From positions 9,531 to 26,414 of the forward strand of contig CAJTVR010000063.1 of NCBI GenBank assembly GCA_910580075.1: a stretch of 16,884 nucleotides of DNA. Reading direction: 5' to 3'. The translations under genes were made by a program, and so were the position numbers. This document shows positions 1 through 7,217 of the stretch, piece after piece. The stretch comes from an uncultured Eubacterium sp. GTDB lineage: Bacteria > Bacillota > Clostridia > Lachnospirales > Lachnospiraceae. How positions within the stretch are numbered: position 1 is the stretch's first letter; the number at the start of each line of letters is the position of its first letter. The notes under the pieces were generated by a model. That model did no database searches. It worked only from the letters and a program-made list of their open reading frames with translations, and had not been told where the DNA came from.

Positions 1-453
1 TCCAAGACATAACGTATCTGCTATCTTATCTGCAAGTCCTTTTTCTTTTAGCAAATCTAACAGACTTAAAGCCCTGTGCACTGTATGCTGTTTATGCCCT
101 ACATGTATATAGCTTCTTTCTTCCTGTTCTGGAAAATCACTGACTGCAGATATCCCGAGCCTATCAGCAGTGCCTTTTCCAGTATTTAGGTAAATTTTTT
201 GTATTTCTGGCAATTGCTTCATAGACGATATGGCACTCAGAGCACCTGCAATATGGTCATCATCGATATGTGTAAAAATAAGCGCATCAATGATTTTCTT
301 CTGAGTGTAGTAATATGTAAGTATCTTTTTATAAACAGCCATTCCTGAAGCATCGCCGCCATCAATGAACACAGAATGATTTTCTTGGTCATCACCATAT
401 TCTATGATAAAAAAATCTCCTCTTCCAGCCGGTAACATACACACTGATAACAT
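1..453 (-). CDS. Metallo-beta-lactamase-fold hydrolase, N-terminal part (cut by window edge)
   Basis: This is the first 151 codons of a leftward gene that runs off the left edge in frame with no stop. The N-terminus (MLSVCMLPAGRGDFFIIEYG) is a beta strand start followed by VFIDGG at residues 28-33, then ALIFTHIDDDHIAGA with the metal-binding HIDDDH at 62-67. This is the HxHxDH signature of the metallo-beta-lactamase fold with the second His replaced by Asp, a variant common in ComEC-like stand-alone hydrolases. The ATG is preceded by AGGA about 8 bases upstream. The substrate cannot be told. Such MBL proteins are often found beside peptidase or ATPase partners in accessory islands, but the partner would lie outside this window. 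The fold is well supported; the function is unknown. Confidence 0.8.
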   Translation of the reverse strand, partial: MLSVCMLPAGRGDFFIIEYGDDQENHSVFIDGGDASGMAVYKKILTYYYTQKKIIDALIFTHIDDDHIAGALSAISSMKQLPEIQKIYLNTGKGTADRLGISAVSDFPEQEERSYIHVGHKQHTVHRALSLLDLLKEKGLADKIADTLCLG

Positions 454-634
454 AATCTTTTCCTACATAACGCTTCAACAAGCTAATACTTCATTCAAAC
501 ATTTTTTAGAGTATTGGCAAATGTAAGCGAGCTATTCTTGCATCTGTTGTTTCAAACTGCTAGTCCATTATACTTTTTCTATATCAGACATCCATCTGTC
601 CTGTCAAAAATTCCTAACCCTTTATGATAGTGCA

Positions 635-663
635 ATTATACTACAAAATATTTTTTTTTGCAA
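635..663 (-). promoter_or_regulatory. Sigma-A promoter for the MBL-fold gene
   Basis: On the minus strand, TTGCAA (658-663) and TATAAT (635-640) are separated by 17 bases. The predicted start of transcription near 628 leaves a leader of about 175 bases before the MBL-fold gene. The rest of 454-735 is AT-rich and shows no gene. Confidence 0.6.
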
Positions 664-735
664 GATACTTAAAATTTTGAAATTTTTAGAATACAAATGT
701 CCCAGTATCCTCTATTTTAAAATACTCAGACAGAT

Positions 736-1760
736 TTAGCTATTGTAATTTGATTTTTTCGCAAGAAAGCCCCCTATACCTGTCCGGCTCATGCTCAGGA
801 CGCGCTCTATTGCATAGCCCAATGCATAAAAATGAACCTGGGAGCCTCTTAAATACGTTTGGAACATTCCTTTAATTCTTCCAGGAAAATACTTTCCCGG
901 TGAATGGATGTAAGACTAATGTACCCTGTCGCAAGGATGGCAAAAAAGTTCAGACTGCGGACAGACTGCAAAGACATTATCCGTAGATCCTCGAGTTCAG
1001 ACTACTGTTTCCTAAACTTAAATATTCCTCAATCCTCCACCGGAGCAGATACACTTTGGTAATGATATGGCACAACTTTTTCTTTTCCTTTATGTGCAAA
1101 TTGAAAAGCAACAGCATCGGATCTTCCCCAAAACCATGCACTATAGCCAGTACCAGTTCTTTGGCCAGAAATTCACACAGCCATACAGGTATGCAGCTCA
1201 TTTTGCATTGGATACTCTTACCGCTTTTATCTTTAAAATCCATGCGGTAAACCCATTTATATTTTAACGCCGCATCCATGATGTTACAGGTCTTTCCGTT
1301 ATAAATGACATTCTGGTTCTTTTTTGCACGAATAGCAAGTCACTCCCCGCATTTTAAGAAATAGCGGTAATAATCACTGGCATCAAATCCGCGGCCGAAG
1401 GTGCAGACACATTCCGATCTGAAATTTTCAGAAAGGGACCCGAGGCAGCACAGTTTCATAGGTTTCGCTTACAACCCCTTCTTCTGCCACCGGAAATACT
1501 TTCTCATAGACTGGAACGGGCATCTTTCCAGACCCGGACAGCACGACGGCTTCGATCGTCAGACAGCCCTGTGCAATTCCGCCAATGGTCCCATCATGTA
1601 TTTCAGAGAAAGCCTCAGGCTTTCTGCCTACCGACTTTGTGATATCTGAGTTATCAATGACAGCCACAGCATAATCTTCTTTGACACGCTGTTTTACAAG
1701 AGAAAGATAATCCTGTATCACAGCCTACTTTTCATTCAGTCAAAAAGAATTCAGTCCTCC
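736..1760 (-). pseudogene. Decayed IS4-like DDE transposase
   Basis: Fragments in changing frames on the minus strand line up into one transposase. At 1428-1721 there is a DDE-like start (VAVIDNSDITKSVGRKPEAF, with DNSD as the likely first catalytic Asp). Then comes TFGRGFDASDYYRYFLKCGE followed by an in-frame TGA and LAIRAKKNQNVIYNGKTCN at about 1280-1420. At 977-1279 KVYLLRWRIEEY carries the RWRIEEY motif of the third catalytic region. After a further frameshift the C-terminus continues as LEDLRIMSLQSVRSLNFFAI, then IFLEELKECSKR and a stop, and after another shift YALGYAIERVLSMSRTGIGG, ending near 736. At least three frameshifts and three stops rule out activity. The 5' limit is approximate and terminal inverted repeats were not found. 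IS4-like family assignment is from motif memory. Confidence 0.8.
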
Positions 1761-1924
1761 GCCGATGGAAAACTTTCAATGGACTGAATTTGTTACTGTT
1801 TACAGTTTTATGTGAACCGATGTCATGATACTAAGTTCAAAAGGCAAATCAGGTTGAAAATGTTTCAATTGTAGCTGAATGAACGAAAAAATATGCGCAA
1901 ATTATTTTGTAAAGCATAGGAACG

Positions 1925-2245
1925 TTATGCACAAATTAAAAACAATTCATACAGCTCTTTTACGGAAAACCATTGACCCCAACAACATATCATTTACTTA
2001 ATCTTTTTTCTACTAGAATATGACCAACTCCTGTTATAGAAGACTTTAACTGACTTTATAATGAACGGGATAAACCTTCTGATGAGACCTAGATTGTGTA
2101 TTCCGTTCTTTTCTTTGACATAGTGCTTTCCTCTTTAAAAATAATATTGATCGCCTAGTACAGGTTATTCTCTATATGCCAGTGCCTACGTACAGCAATT
2201 GCAAATAGTTCAGCCTCCAGTTTTATACTGCATAGAAAATGTCAT
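1925..2245 (-). pseudogene. C-terminal remnant of an ISAs1-family transposase
   Basis: The minus strand reads SIKLEAELFAIAVRRHWHIE then NNLY, an amber stop, and AINIIFKEES. This matches the conserved ISAs1 stretch normally written AVRxHWxIENxLHWxLDVxFxED, with TAG standing where Trp is expected. After a frameshift it continues HNLGLIRRFIPFIIKSVKVF, then YNRSWSYSSRKKIK, another stop, and WGQWFSVKELYELF, ending near 1925. Only about the last 110 codons remain. A 9-bp perfect inverted repeat (CTGCATAGA at 2228-2236, TCTATGCAG at 2249-2257) sits at the truncated edge. The fragment is non-functional. The stretch 1761-1924 beside it shows nothing recognisable. Confidence 0.75.
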
Positions 2246-2257
2246 TCCTCTATGCAG

Positions 2258-2791
2258 TTCCGAGAGCCGAAATTTTTTTGCACTGCAAAATCTTTTTAGA
2301 GCTGCTTTCCCCCGCTTAAAAAACTTTTTCACAAAGGGGATTTTATAATGACAAGAGCATAAAGAAGAAATAAAAAGAAAAATTACAGAAACGATTTTGC
2401 GATTTTAGCCGGATTATGGAACTGTATTTCCCAGAGTTTATTAGCTTGCTTTCCGGCATGATTTTATTATAAATCAGCTCAGCAATAAAATCAATAATTA
2501 CAATATGTATTTTCTGCGTTGGAACTCTTTCTCCTAAATACTAGCGCACCAATTCTGCACCAGTTTAACTATAAGAATCTTCATGAAACATCCTTAATCT
2601 TCAAACCTCATAACGCATTGAGAACATTGGGTTTTATAAACATTTATAAAAATCATGAAAATAAGAAATCAGCCACTCGTATTACGAATCATATTTTCAT
2701 TTCCTGACTGTGAAAATCCCATTGGGATAAACACTAATAAATAACATCTAATATACATCTTTTCTGTACATATACCAGAAGTTATTTATGA
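2258..2791. other. AT-rich stretch without a recognisable gene
   Basis: About 530 bases with short open frames on both strands, none with a ribosome site and recognisable content. A 62-codon frame at 2519-2707 (+) has no credible Shine-Dalgarno and an amino-acid composition typical of AT-rich noise. The position between transposase fossils and a damaged ATPase gene suggests eroded mobile DNA, but no homology can be named. Confidence 0.5.
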
Positions 2792-3333
2792 TCAGAGCGT
2801 AAAAAACTGCTCCCAGCTTTCAAAATCTTTTGCTTCCACATAGTCTGATACAGAGGCCAGTATCTTTTGTAATTCAGTAGGCGGAACCAGTCCTGACTGC
2901 AGAATCAGATACTCAACTGACTCAGGCATCCAGACAGCTAGCCTCTGTCCGTTTCTCGACACACTGTATTCCAGGCAGTTTTCTATCTCTGCACCAAACG
3001 CTGCTCCATCAGCTACAGCCAGCAGATCGCTTTGCTGCAGTTCCTTTAGCCTGTCCAGTATCCGGCTGCTACCCCCCCCCCCGTATTTTCCAGCGGAAAT
3101 AAAATATCCTGCCAGCTGCGCCCGATTTCCCGGCGCAGATACACATAATAAGCACAGTCCGCGGATACTGAATATCCGGATTCTCTTCCAGCTCTTAAAT
3201 ATTCATACATCATGTGCAGAAGTGTTGTTTTTCCTGTAGCGCTGTCGCCCTTTAAAACTGTAATATTTCTTTTAATATCAAACTCAAATACTGTCTTTTT
3301 ACTTTTCACTCTGAAATGATATCTGCCCTTCAT
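2792..3333 (-). pseudogene. P-loop ATPase-like gene, out of frame at an 11-G tract
   Basis: The first frame starts at 3333 (GGAGG a few bases upstream) and encodes about 88 residues with a Walker A loop GDSATGKTT at 29-37 after a strand-rich N-terminus (TVFEFDIKRNITVLK). At a run of 11 G (plus strand C, 3072-3082) the frame turns into a short tail ending at 3046. Adding one G or removing two restores a continuous frame to the stop at 2792-2794 (about 180 aa), whose tail includes DLLAVADGAAFGAEIENCLE and AVWMPESVEYLILQSGLVPP and ends SWEQFFTL. The tail is clearly coding, so the gene is either switched off by slippage, mutated, or misread in the tract. No Walker B was seen in the joined protein where one would be expected, just after the tract. 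It overlaps the DUF4869 gene by 35 bases, implying coupled translation. Confidence 0.75.
3072..3082 (-). repeat. Homopolymeric G11 tract inside a coding frame
   Basis: Eleven consecutive C on the plus strand, G on the coding strand, is by far the longest G/C run in the window. It lies at about codon 84-88 of the ATPase-like gene. With 9 or 12 G the downstream frame (to 2792) is joined; with 10 G a TAG follows at once; with the 11 G seen here translation ends at 3046. Tracts like this are classic slippage sites for phase variation, and are also prone to sequencing and assembly error. Confidence 0.85.
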
Positions 3334-3775
3334 CCTGCAGTTCCTCCGCCTCTAACAGCCCATCGACATATTCTTCCGGATTATGAACGATTTTTCCCGT
3401 ATTCATAATCTGTATTTCAAATGTTCCCTCAAAATGCATAATATTTTGCAGATATACCGTTAAATCTTTTGTTTCTGCTATTTTCAGCACCCATTTTGCA
3501 CAGTTATTGCCGCAGTTGGACAGATTATAAATAAATGAATCGTCTTTGAGCATCAGAATCAGCACTTTGACACCGCCAGACAGCTCTTTCGGCGTAATTG
3601 CCCCCAATACAGGGCTTTCAATAATATGTGCACCGATGACTTCAGACTGGTCGACCTCCCGTATCATTTCCCTGACAAATTCATCTTCCATCCATTCGTC
3701 TTCATATACATTATCAAAATAAGAAGGCGCATCTGTCATAAATTCTGTTCCGCCGTAATACCAGATTTTCAGCAT
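3299..3775 (-). CDS. DUF4869-family protein
   Basis: A 158-aa soluble protein starting MLKIWYYGG. The start is the ATG at 3775 with GGCGG 8 bases upstream; a longer frame upstream lacks a ribosome site and its extra residues look unlike the family. Recognisable family stretches are YFDNVYEDEWMEDEFVREMI, SEVIGAHIIESPVLGAITPK and ELSGGVKVLILM, followed by CGNNCAKWVLKIAETKDLTV and MNTGKIVHNPEEYVDGLLEA. I recall this as DUF4869, common in Lachnospiraceae and of unknown function. No signal peptide or membrane segment. Its 3' end overlaps the ATPase-like gene by 35 bases, so the two were built as a coupled pair. It remains intact while the partner is out of frame. Confidence 0.75.
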   Translation of the reverse strand: MLKIWYYGGTEFMTDAPSYFDNVYEDEWMEDEFVREMIREVDQSEVIGAHIIESPVLGAITPKELSGGVKVLILMLKDDSFIYNLSNCGNNCAKWVLKIAETKDLTVYLQNIMHFEGTFEIQIMNTGKIVHNPEEYVDGLLEAEELQDEGQISFQSEK

Positions 3776-3817
3776 TCTGTATCCCGCCTTTCTTTCCGAA
3801 GTTCCCGTAATAGTTAT

Positions 3818-3846
3818 AGTATATGAATGGAGACGGAAAAAAGCAA
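3818..3846 (-). promoter_or_regulatory. Promoter of the DUF4869/ATPase pair
   Basis: On the minus strand TTGCTT (3841-3846) and TATACT (3818-3823) are 17 bases apart, giving a leader of about 35 bases before the DUF4869 start codon. The -10 box is one base off consensus; the -35 box is weaker. Confidence 0.55.
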
Positions 3847-3893
3847 GAAAAACCTTTTTGAAGATAAAGGAATCCGCCGGACTTTTCATATTC

Positions 3894-3937
3894 CCAAAAA
3901 GCAGACAGCCAGAGCCTGATTTCTCAGACTCTGGCTG
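3894..3937 (-). terminator. Rho-independent terminator of the HPr-like gene
   Basis: A stem CAGCCAGAG / CTCTGGCTG (3906-3914 and 3929-3937) continues inward, after one mismatch, as CTGA/TCAG around a 4-base loop. On the minus strand it is followed by TCTGCTTTTT. It lies about 50 bases past the HPr-like stop and ahead of the DUF4869 promoter, separating the two units. Confidence 0.8.
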
Positions 3938-3990
3938 TTCGGTTTGTAATCAACATTTGCACTATTTTGAAAAACCTTTTGTACCTGGTA

Positions 3991-4260
3991 TTATGTATCC
4001 TGCTCGTCTTCGCAGTACTCTGCATCCTCTCTTAAAAAATCAATCAGTTTCTGCGCATCCTGATCATCTTTCGCGATAAATTCCATCTGTGGGACATCGC
4101 CATTTGCAAACATGCGTGTCATGGACAAATACTGGCTTAACTTGGATTTCATGTTTAAGCAGTCGCCTTCACCCGTTACAAGCTCTACATTACTCGTGCA
4201 GCTGTCGATTACCTCGAATAACTTGTTTACCTGGTTTACTCTTTCCACTTTAATATTCAT
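3991..4260 (-). CDS. Small HPr-like protein (no phospho-His)
   Basis: An 89-aa protein starting MNIKVERVNQVNKLFEVI. The ATG at 4260 is 8 bases after AGGAG; a TTG two codons earlier would be only two bases from AGGAG and is unlikely. The second half, LNMKSKLSQYLSMTRMFANG followed by VPQMEFIAKDDQDAQKLIDF, resembles the C-terminal half of HPr (the xxKSxxxxxSL helix, then the xIxIxAxGxDxxxAxxxL strand and helix). The N-terminal GLHARPA motif with the phosphorylated His is absent and no His is present at all. It may be a degenerate HPr-fold regulator, but the true role is unknown. It is a one-gene unit with its own promoter and terminator and is one of the few intact genes in this half. Confidence 0.6.
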   Translation of the reverse strand: MNIKVERVNQVNKLFEVIDSCTSNVELVTGEGDCLNMKSKLSQYLSMTRMFANGDVPQMEFIAKDDQDAQKLIDFLREDAEYCEDEQDT

Positions 4261-4299
4261 TTCCAAGTCTCCTTTCTATTGCTAAGGGTTTACTTTCAC

Positions 4300-4328
4300 A
4301 GTATACCAAGGAGAAACCTGTATTTCAA
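4300..4328 (-). promoter_or_regulatory. Promoter of the HPr-like gene
   Basis: TTGAAA (4323-4328) and TATACT (4300-4305) on the minus strand with a 17-base spacer, about 40 bases before the start codon. Confidence 0.7.
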
Positions 4329-4474
4329 GTAAATTTATGCCATCTTTGTATAAATTTTCGTACCTGATGCCAGATATACGATAAAAACCTGGAAGAAGCG
4401 GGCGGTCTGATAAAAGTCTAAAACAGGGCGGTTATTTCTCCCACAAAGGGCACTGCATTGTTTACGGCTGCTTT

Positions 4475-5469
4475 TTATCTTCCCGAAACTTGAAAATGCT
4501 GATATACCGGTTTTCCAATAGCGGCTATGATCATACCTGCAAAAATATAAATGAGCGGAACTGCCTGCCATGCTGTCAAATAGTGTCCAAAGGCGGAAAC
4601 CAGACGAATGTCAAAAATATTCCACGGGATAAGGAATCCACTCGGCAGCCAGTCCCATATCTGTGCCAAAACTCTATATTGAGAAGGAACGGAACACATC
4701 ATAGAAAAAATAAGCATTCCAAAAGTAATGGCAAGTGCAGCGGTATTGCTGCGGAATATTTCTGAAGGCAGCATAACAACTGTACTAAAGACGACAGATG
4801 TTACAATGACACAGCCGTATAATATCAAAACAGCCTGGCAGGCACTTCCGCAAAAAGTCCCGATAAGCAGATGGATACTGTCATTAGTACAAAAAGTCCG
4901 ATTGTCGTGACAGCTCTAAATAACAGATCATAACTTTCCGTCATCTGATATACAAAAGGCGTATGGATACCAGCTTCTTTTTGCTGCCAGAATGCCTTTT
5001 CTCCTTCAGAGAAATTTGGGGATATCCATTGATTCTCCAGCATAGACTGCCTTCGTGCATATAAGTCATCTAAACCCGGAGTCCATTGAATTATTTCTGA
5101 AAAGGTCATCTGCGTAGTATTCCGAACAAAATTAAAAATTGCACTATATGGTCTGGCATACTTTTGGTATTCCTCAGTTGAACTATACTTCTCAGCTGTT
5201 ATAGGAATCATTCCATAGGCTTTTATTGTTTCTTCCAATAGAGACTGGTTAATTTCTCTGCCGTTTAGCATTTTCTGATAACTTCTATCTGTCAAAAACA
5301 TATGATATTTCGTATCAGCTTTTTCATTGTCAATATCATAAGAGCCAGTTAATTCAGCAGTCAGTATAATGGCTGTGGCAAGAAAGCTAATTGCTAAAGC
5401 AGCATAAACGATTTTCCGTTTTAATATTTTTTTCAGCTCATAACGGTAAAGTACTCCGAAATTATTCAT
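4475..5469 (-). pseudogene. ABC-2 type permease, internal deletion and frameshift
   Basis: The N-terminal frame (4825-5469) begins MNNFGVLYRYELKKILKRKI followed by a membrane segment (VYAALAISFLATAIILTAEL), a long extracytoplasmic loop, and a second segment (TTIGLFVLMTVSICLSGLFA), the usual start of an ABC-2 permease. It stops abruptly at PARLF. The second frame (4475-4828) picks up membrane segments (LYGCVIVTSVVFSTVVMLPS, LAITFGMLIFSMMC, LIYIFAGMIIAAIGKPVYQH) to a natural C-terminus. The two parts fit one protein, but membrane segments expected between them are missing, so the lesion is a deletion that also shifts the frame near 4825. The start overlaps the end of the sigma gene by 8 bases. 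No ATPase subunit remains nearby. The stretch 4329-4474 is empty. Confidence 0.75.
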
Positions 5470-5920
5470 AAAGCTCCTCCTTTTTCAATTCTTCTTTTAA
5501 CCTCTTCAATGCCTTTGAAAGCCTTCGATAAACAGCAAAGCGTGAAAATCCCGTAATCCTGCAAGTTGCCGTAACTCCAGTTTCATTTACATACCGCAAA
5601 AAAATCAATTCCTGTTCCTCTTGTGACAGCCTGGATATGATAGATTTCAAAGTCAGATTATTTATCCAGTCCTCGGTTGGATTGTATGCCGGTTCTGTTA
5701 CATCTTCTAAGCTCTCAGCAGTTTTTTTTCGAAAGTTATCTATACATAAATTCTTTGCTATTGTGTATAAATAGGGCATCTCCTTATTGCTGTCAAGACT
5801 TAAATCCTACCGGAACAAGCGAAGAAACGTTTCCTGTGTAATATCCTGTGCTAACTGTTTGTCGTGTAGTTTAAAATAACAGTAGTGATATATTTTGTCA
5901 TATTGTTCTTCAATATCCAT
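5462..5920 (-). pseudogene. ECF-type sigma factor interrupted by an amber codon
   Basis: From the ATG at 5920 (AAGGGAG about 12 bases upstream) the frame reads MDIEEQYDKIYHYCYFKLHD then KQLAQDITQETFLRLFR, a TAG at 5807-5809 (codon 38), and continues in the same frame DLSLDSNKEMPYLYTIAKNL through CIDNFRKK to the C-terminus at 5462. The first part is sigma region 2 (DITQETFLRLF, then YLYTIAKNLCIDNFRKK); the last 50 residues are region 4 with a helix-turn-helix (SQEEQELIFLRYVNETGVTA, then a second helix ending LSKALKRLKEEL). Removing the single stop would give a normal 152-aa protein. A restart at the internal Met is poor because AAGGAG abuts it with no spacing. It probably once controlled the downstream permease operon. 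Confidence 0.8.
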
Positions 5921-6164
5921 TCACCGCAAAATCTCCCTTCATAATGTATAACGGATTAAGACTGCTGTATGTGCGGCTTATTAAAATTTTTCTAAGATGC
6001 TTAAAAATATCTTGAGATAACGAAACAGCGTCCTGACGATCATTGTGCCAGTTCTCCGCTGCTCAAATTGTGGATAACTCTGTTCACAGCACATAGGAAA
6101 GCTGCACTTTAGCTTTTTCATGTGCCGACAGTTTCTGGGTTATCACTGCAAACGTCTGTCAATG

Positions 6165-6215
6165 CGCATTTTGTGCGTTACACACATTTTGTTGACTTTC
6201 GCACATTTTATTGAC
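6165..6215 (+). promoter_or_regulatory. Three operator-like repeats ahead of the XRE gene
   Basis: Three related sites: CGCATTTTGTGCG (6165-6177), CACATTTTGTTGAC (6183-6196) and CACATTTTATTGAC (6202-6215). Their CATTTT cores start at 6167, 6185 and 6204, about two helical turns apart. The third covers the -35 box. This is the layout expected of an autorepressor's multi-site operator. The rest of 5921-6164 shows no gene and no clear signal. Confidence 0.6.
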
Positions 6216-6238
6216 ATTAAGATTTCTTTCGCTATAAT
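6211..6238 (+). promoter_or_regulatory. Promoter of the XRE-PIN operon
   Basis: TTGACA (6211-6216) and TATAAT (6233-6238), both perfect consensus boxes, with a 16-base spacer. The transcript would start near 6245, leaving a leader of roughly 20 bases. Confidence 0.85.
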
Positions 6239-6262
6239 AAAAAGCAAGAGGTGATATAATTA

Positions 6263-6694
6263 GTGCATGAACGCCTTAAAAAATTAAGAAAAGAATTAGA
6301 CCTTACCCAGCAGGAATTTGCTGATAGAATTGGCATGAAACGAAATACTATTGCTAATTACGAATCTAAGAGAAACAAACCCAGTACAGCTGTTATTTCA
6401 CTCATCTGCCGCGAATTCAGCGTAAATGAAGACTGGCTCAGATACGGCACTGACAGATCTGACAATATGTTTTTGCCAGGAAACTGTGAAAACGAAAATA
6501 CAAAAACTGTCAAAAACCTGCTCAATGGTGAAAACGATACTTTTAAACACAGATTTATAACCATGCTTTCCAGACTCAGTGCTTCTGACTGGGAACGCCT
6601 TGAATTAGAAGCAAGACGGCTTCTTGAACCCGCAAAAGAAGCTGCTGCAGCCCCGTCTGCAGCCTTGTATGCGAAAGAATCCGACACAGGTTAG
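6263..6694 (+). CDS. XRE-family transcriptional regulator
   Basis: A 143-aa protein with an N-terminal Cro/C1-type helix-turn-helix at residues 3-58 (LKKLRKELDLTQQEFADRIG followed by MKRNTIANYESKRNKPS), then a linker and a helical C-terminal region (FKHRFITMLSRLSASDWERL). GTG at 6263 is used as start: AGGTGA lies 8 bases upstream, and the nearby ATG is in another frame. It is the first gene of a likely operon (44 bases to the PIN gene) downstream of a strong promoter with three repeated sites, so autoregulation is likely. Length and the N-terminal domain match small phage- or TA-linked repressors. The target is inferred from context only. Confidence 0.85.
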   Translation: MHERLKKLRKELDLTQQEFADRIGMKRNTIANYESKRNKPSTAVISLICREFSVNEDWLRYGTDRSDNMFLPGNCENENTKTVKNLLNGENDTFKHRFITMLSRLSASDWERLELEARRLLEPAKEAAAAPSAALYAKESDTG

Positions 6695-6738
6695 ACCCTC
6701 TGGCAAATCAGTAACTAAAAGAAAGAAGGTGATTAACT

Positions 6739-7215
6739 GTGCGAAAGCTCAAAATATACCTGGACACTTCCGTAATCAGCCATCTGCAGCAGGAAGATGT
6801 GCCTGAAAAAATGCAGGAGACACGGGAACTGTGGGAACAGTTTAAAAACCGGAAAGACGTAGAAATCATCATTTCCGATTTAGTACTTCTGGAACTTTCC
6901 CGCTGCAAAGAGTCCAAACATGCTTTCTTGCTGAATGAACTGGCTCAGCTTGACTATACCTTTGTTAAATCGACAGACGAAGAAAGAAACCTTGCCCGGA
7001 TTTATCTGCAAAACGGCGTGCTAAGACAGAAAAGCATGGATGATTTAACACATATAGCAGCTGCTGTGCTGAATGAATGCCGCTACATAGTCAGCTGGAA
7101 TTTTAAGCATTTTGTAAATCCAAAAACGATAAATACAGTAAATGCGGTCAATCTGTCTTTACATTTATCCCAGGTAGCTATATTTTCACCATCCATAATG
7201 TTAGGAGGTTTTTAA
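6739..7215 (+). CDS. PIN-domain ribonuclease (VapC-like toxin)
   Basis: A 158-aa protein whose N-terminus KIYLDTSVISHL holds the first acidic residue of PIN nucleases (Asp9). Glu52 in LVLLELSR and Asp101/Asp102 in MDDLTHIAAAVL fit the second and third metal ligands. The fourth position (SWNFKHFVNPKTIN) has Asn121 where many PIN proteins carry Asp, as in a common subfamily. It starts at GTG with AAGGTGA 6 bases upstream. PIN proteins of this kind usually cleave RNA and act as toxins of type II modules. The downstream 63-aa gene starts two bases after the stop, with its ribosome site in the last codons of this gene, so the two are coupled. A TA role is inferred from domain and arrangement. Confidence 0.8.
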   Translation: MRKLKIYLDTSVISHLQQEDVPEKMQETRELWEQFKNRKDVEIIISDLVLLELSRCKESKHAFLLNELAQLDYTFVKSTDEERNLARIYLQNGVLRQKSMDDLTHIAAAVLNECRYIVSWNFKHFVNPKTINTVNAVNLSLHLSQVAIFSPSIMLGGF

Positions 7216-7217
7216 TC

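Noticed and set aside
2519..2707. 62-codon rightward open frame
   Set aside because: No ribosome site, no recognisable content, and composition of AT-rich noise.
3776..3889. Upstream extension of the DUF4869 gene
   Set aside because: It covers the predicted promoter and lacks a ribosome site; MLKIWYY is the normal family start.
4490..4765. Rightward open frame opposite the permease
   Set aside because: It lies antisense to recognisable membrane segments of the permease and has no family features.
5807..5809. Amber codon as programmed recoding
   Set aside because: No stem or pyrrolysine-type signal is visible and the neighbouring permease is also broken, so simple mutation is more likely.
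6267..6269. ATG as start of the XRE gene
   Set aside because: It is out of frame with the helix-turn-helix; the GTG at 6263 has the right spacing.
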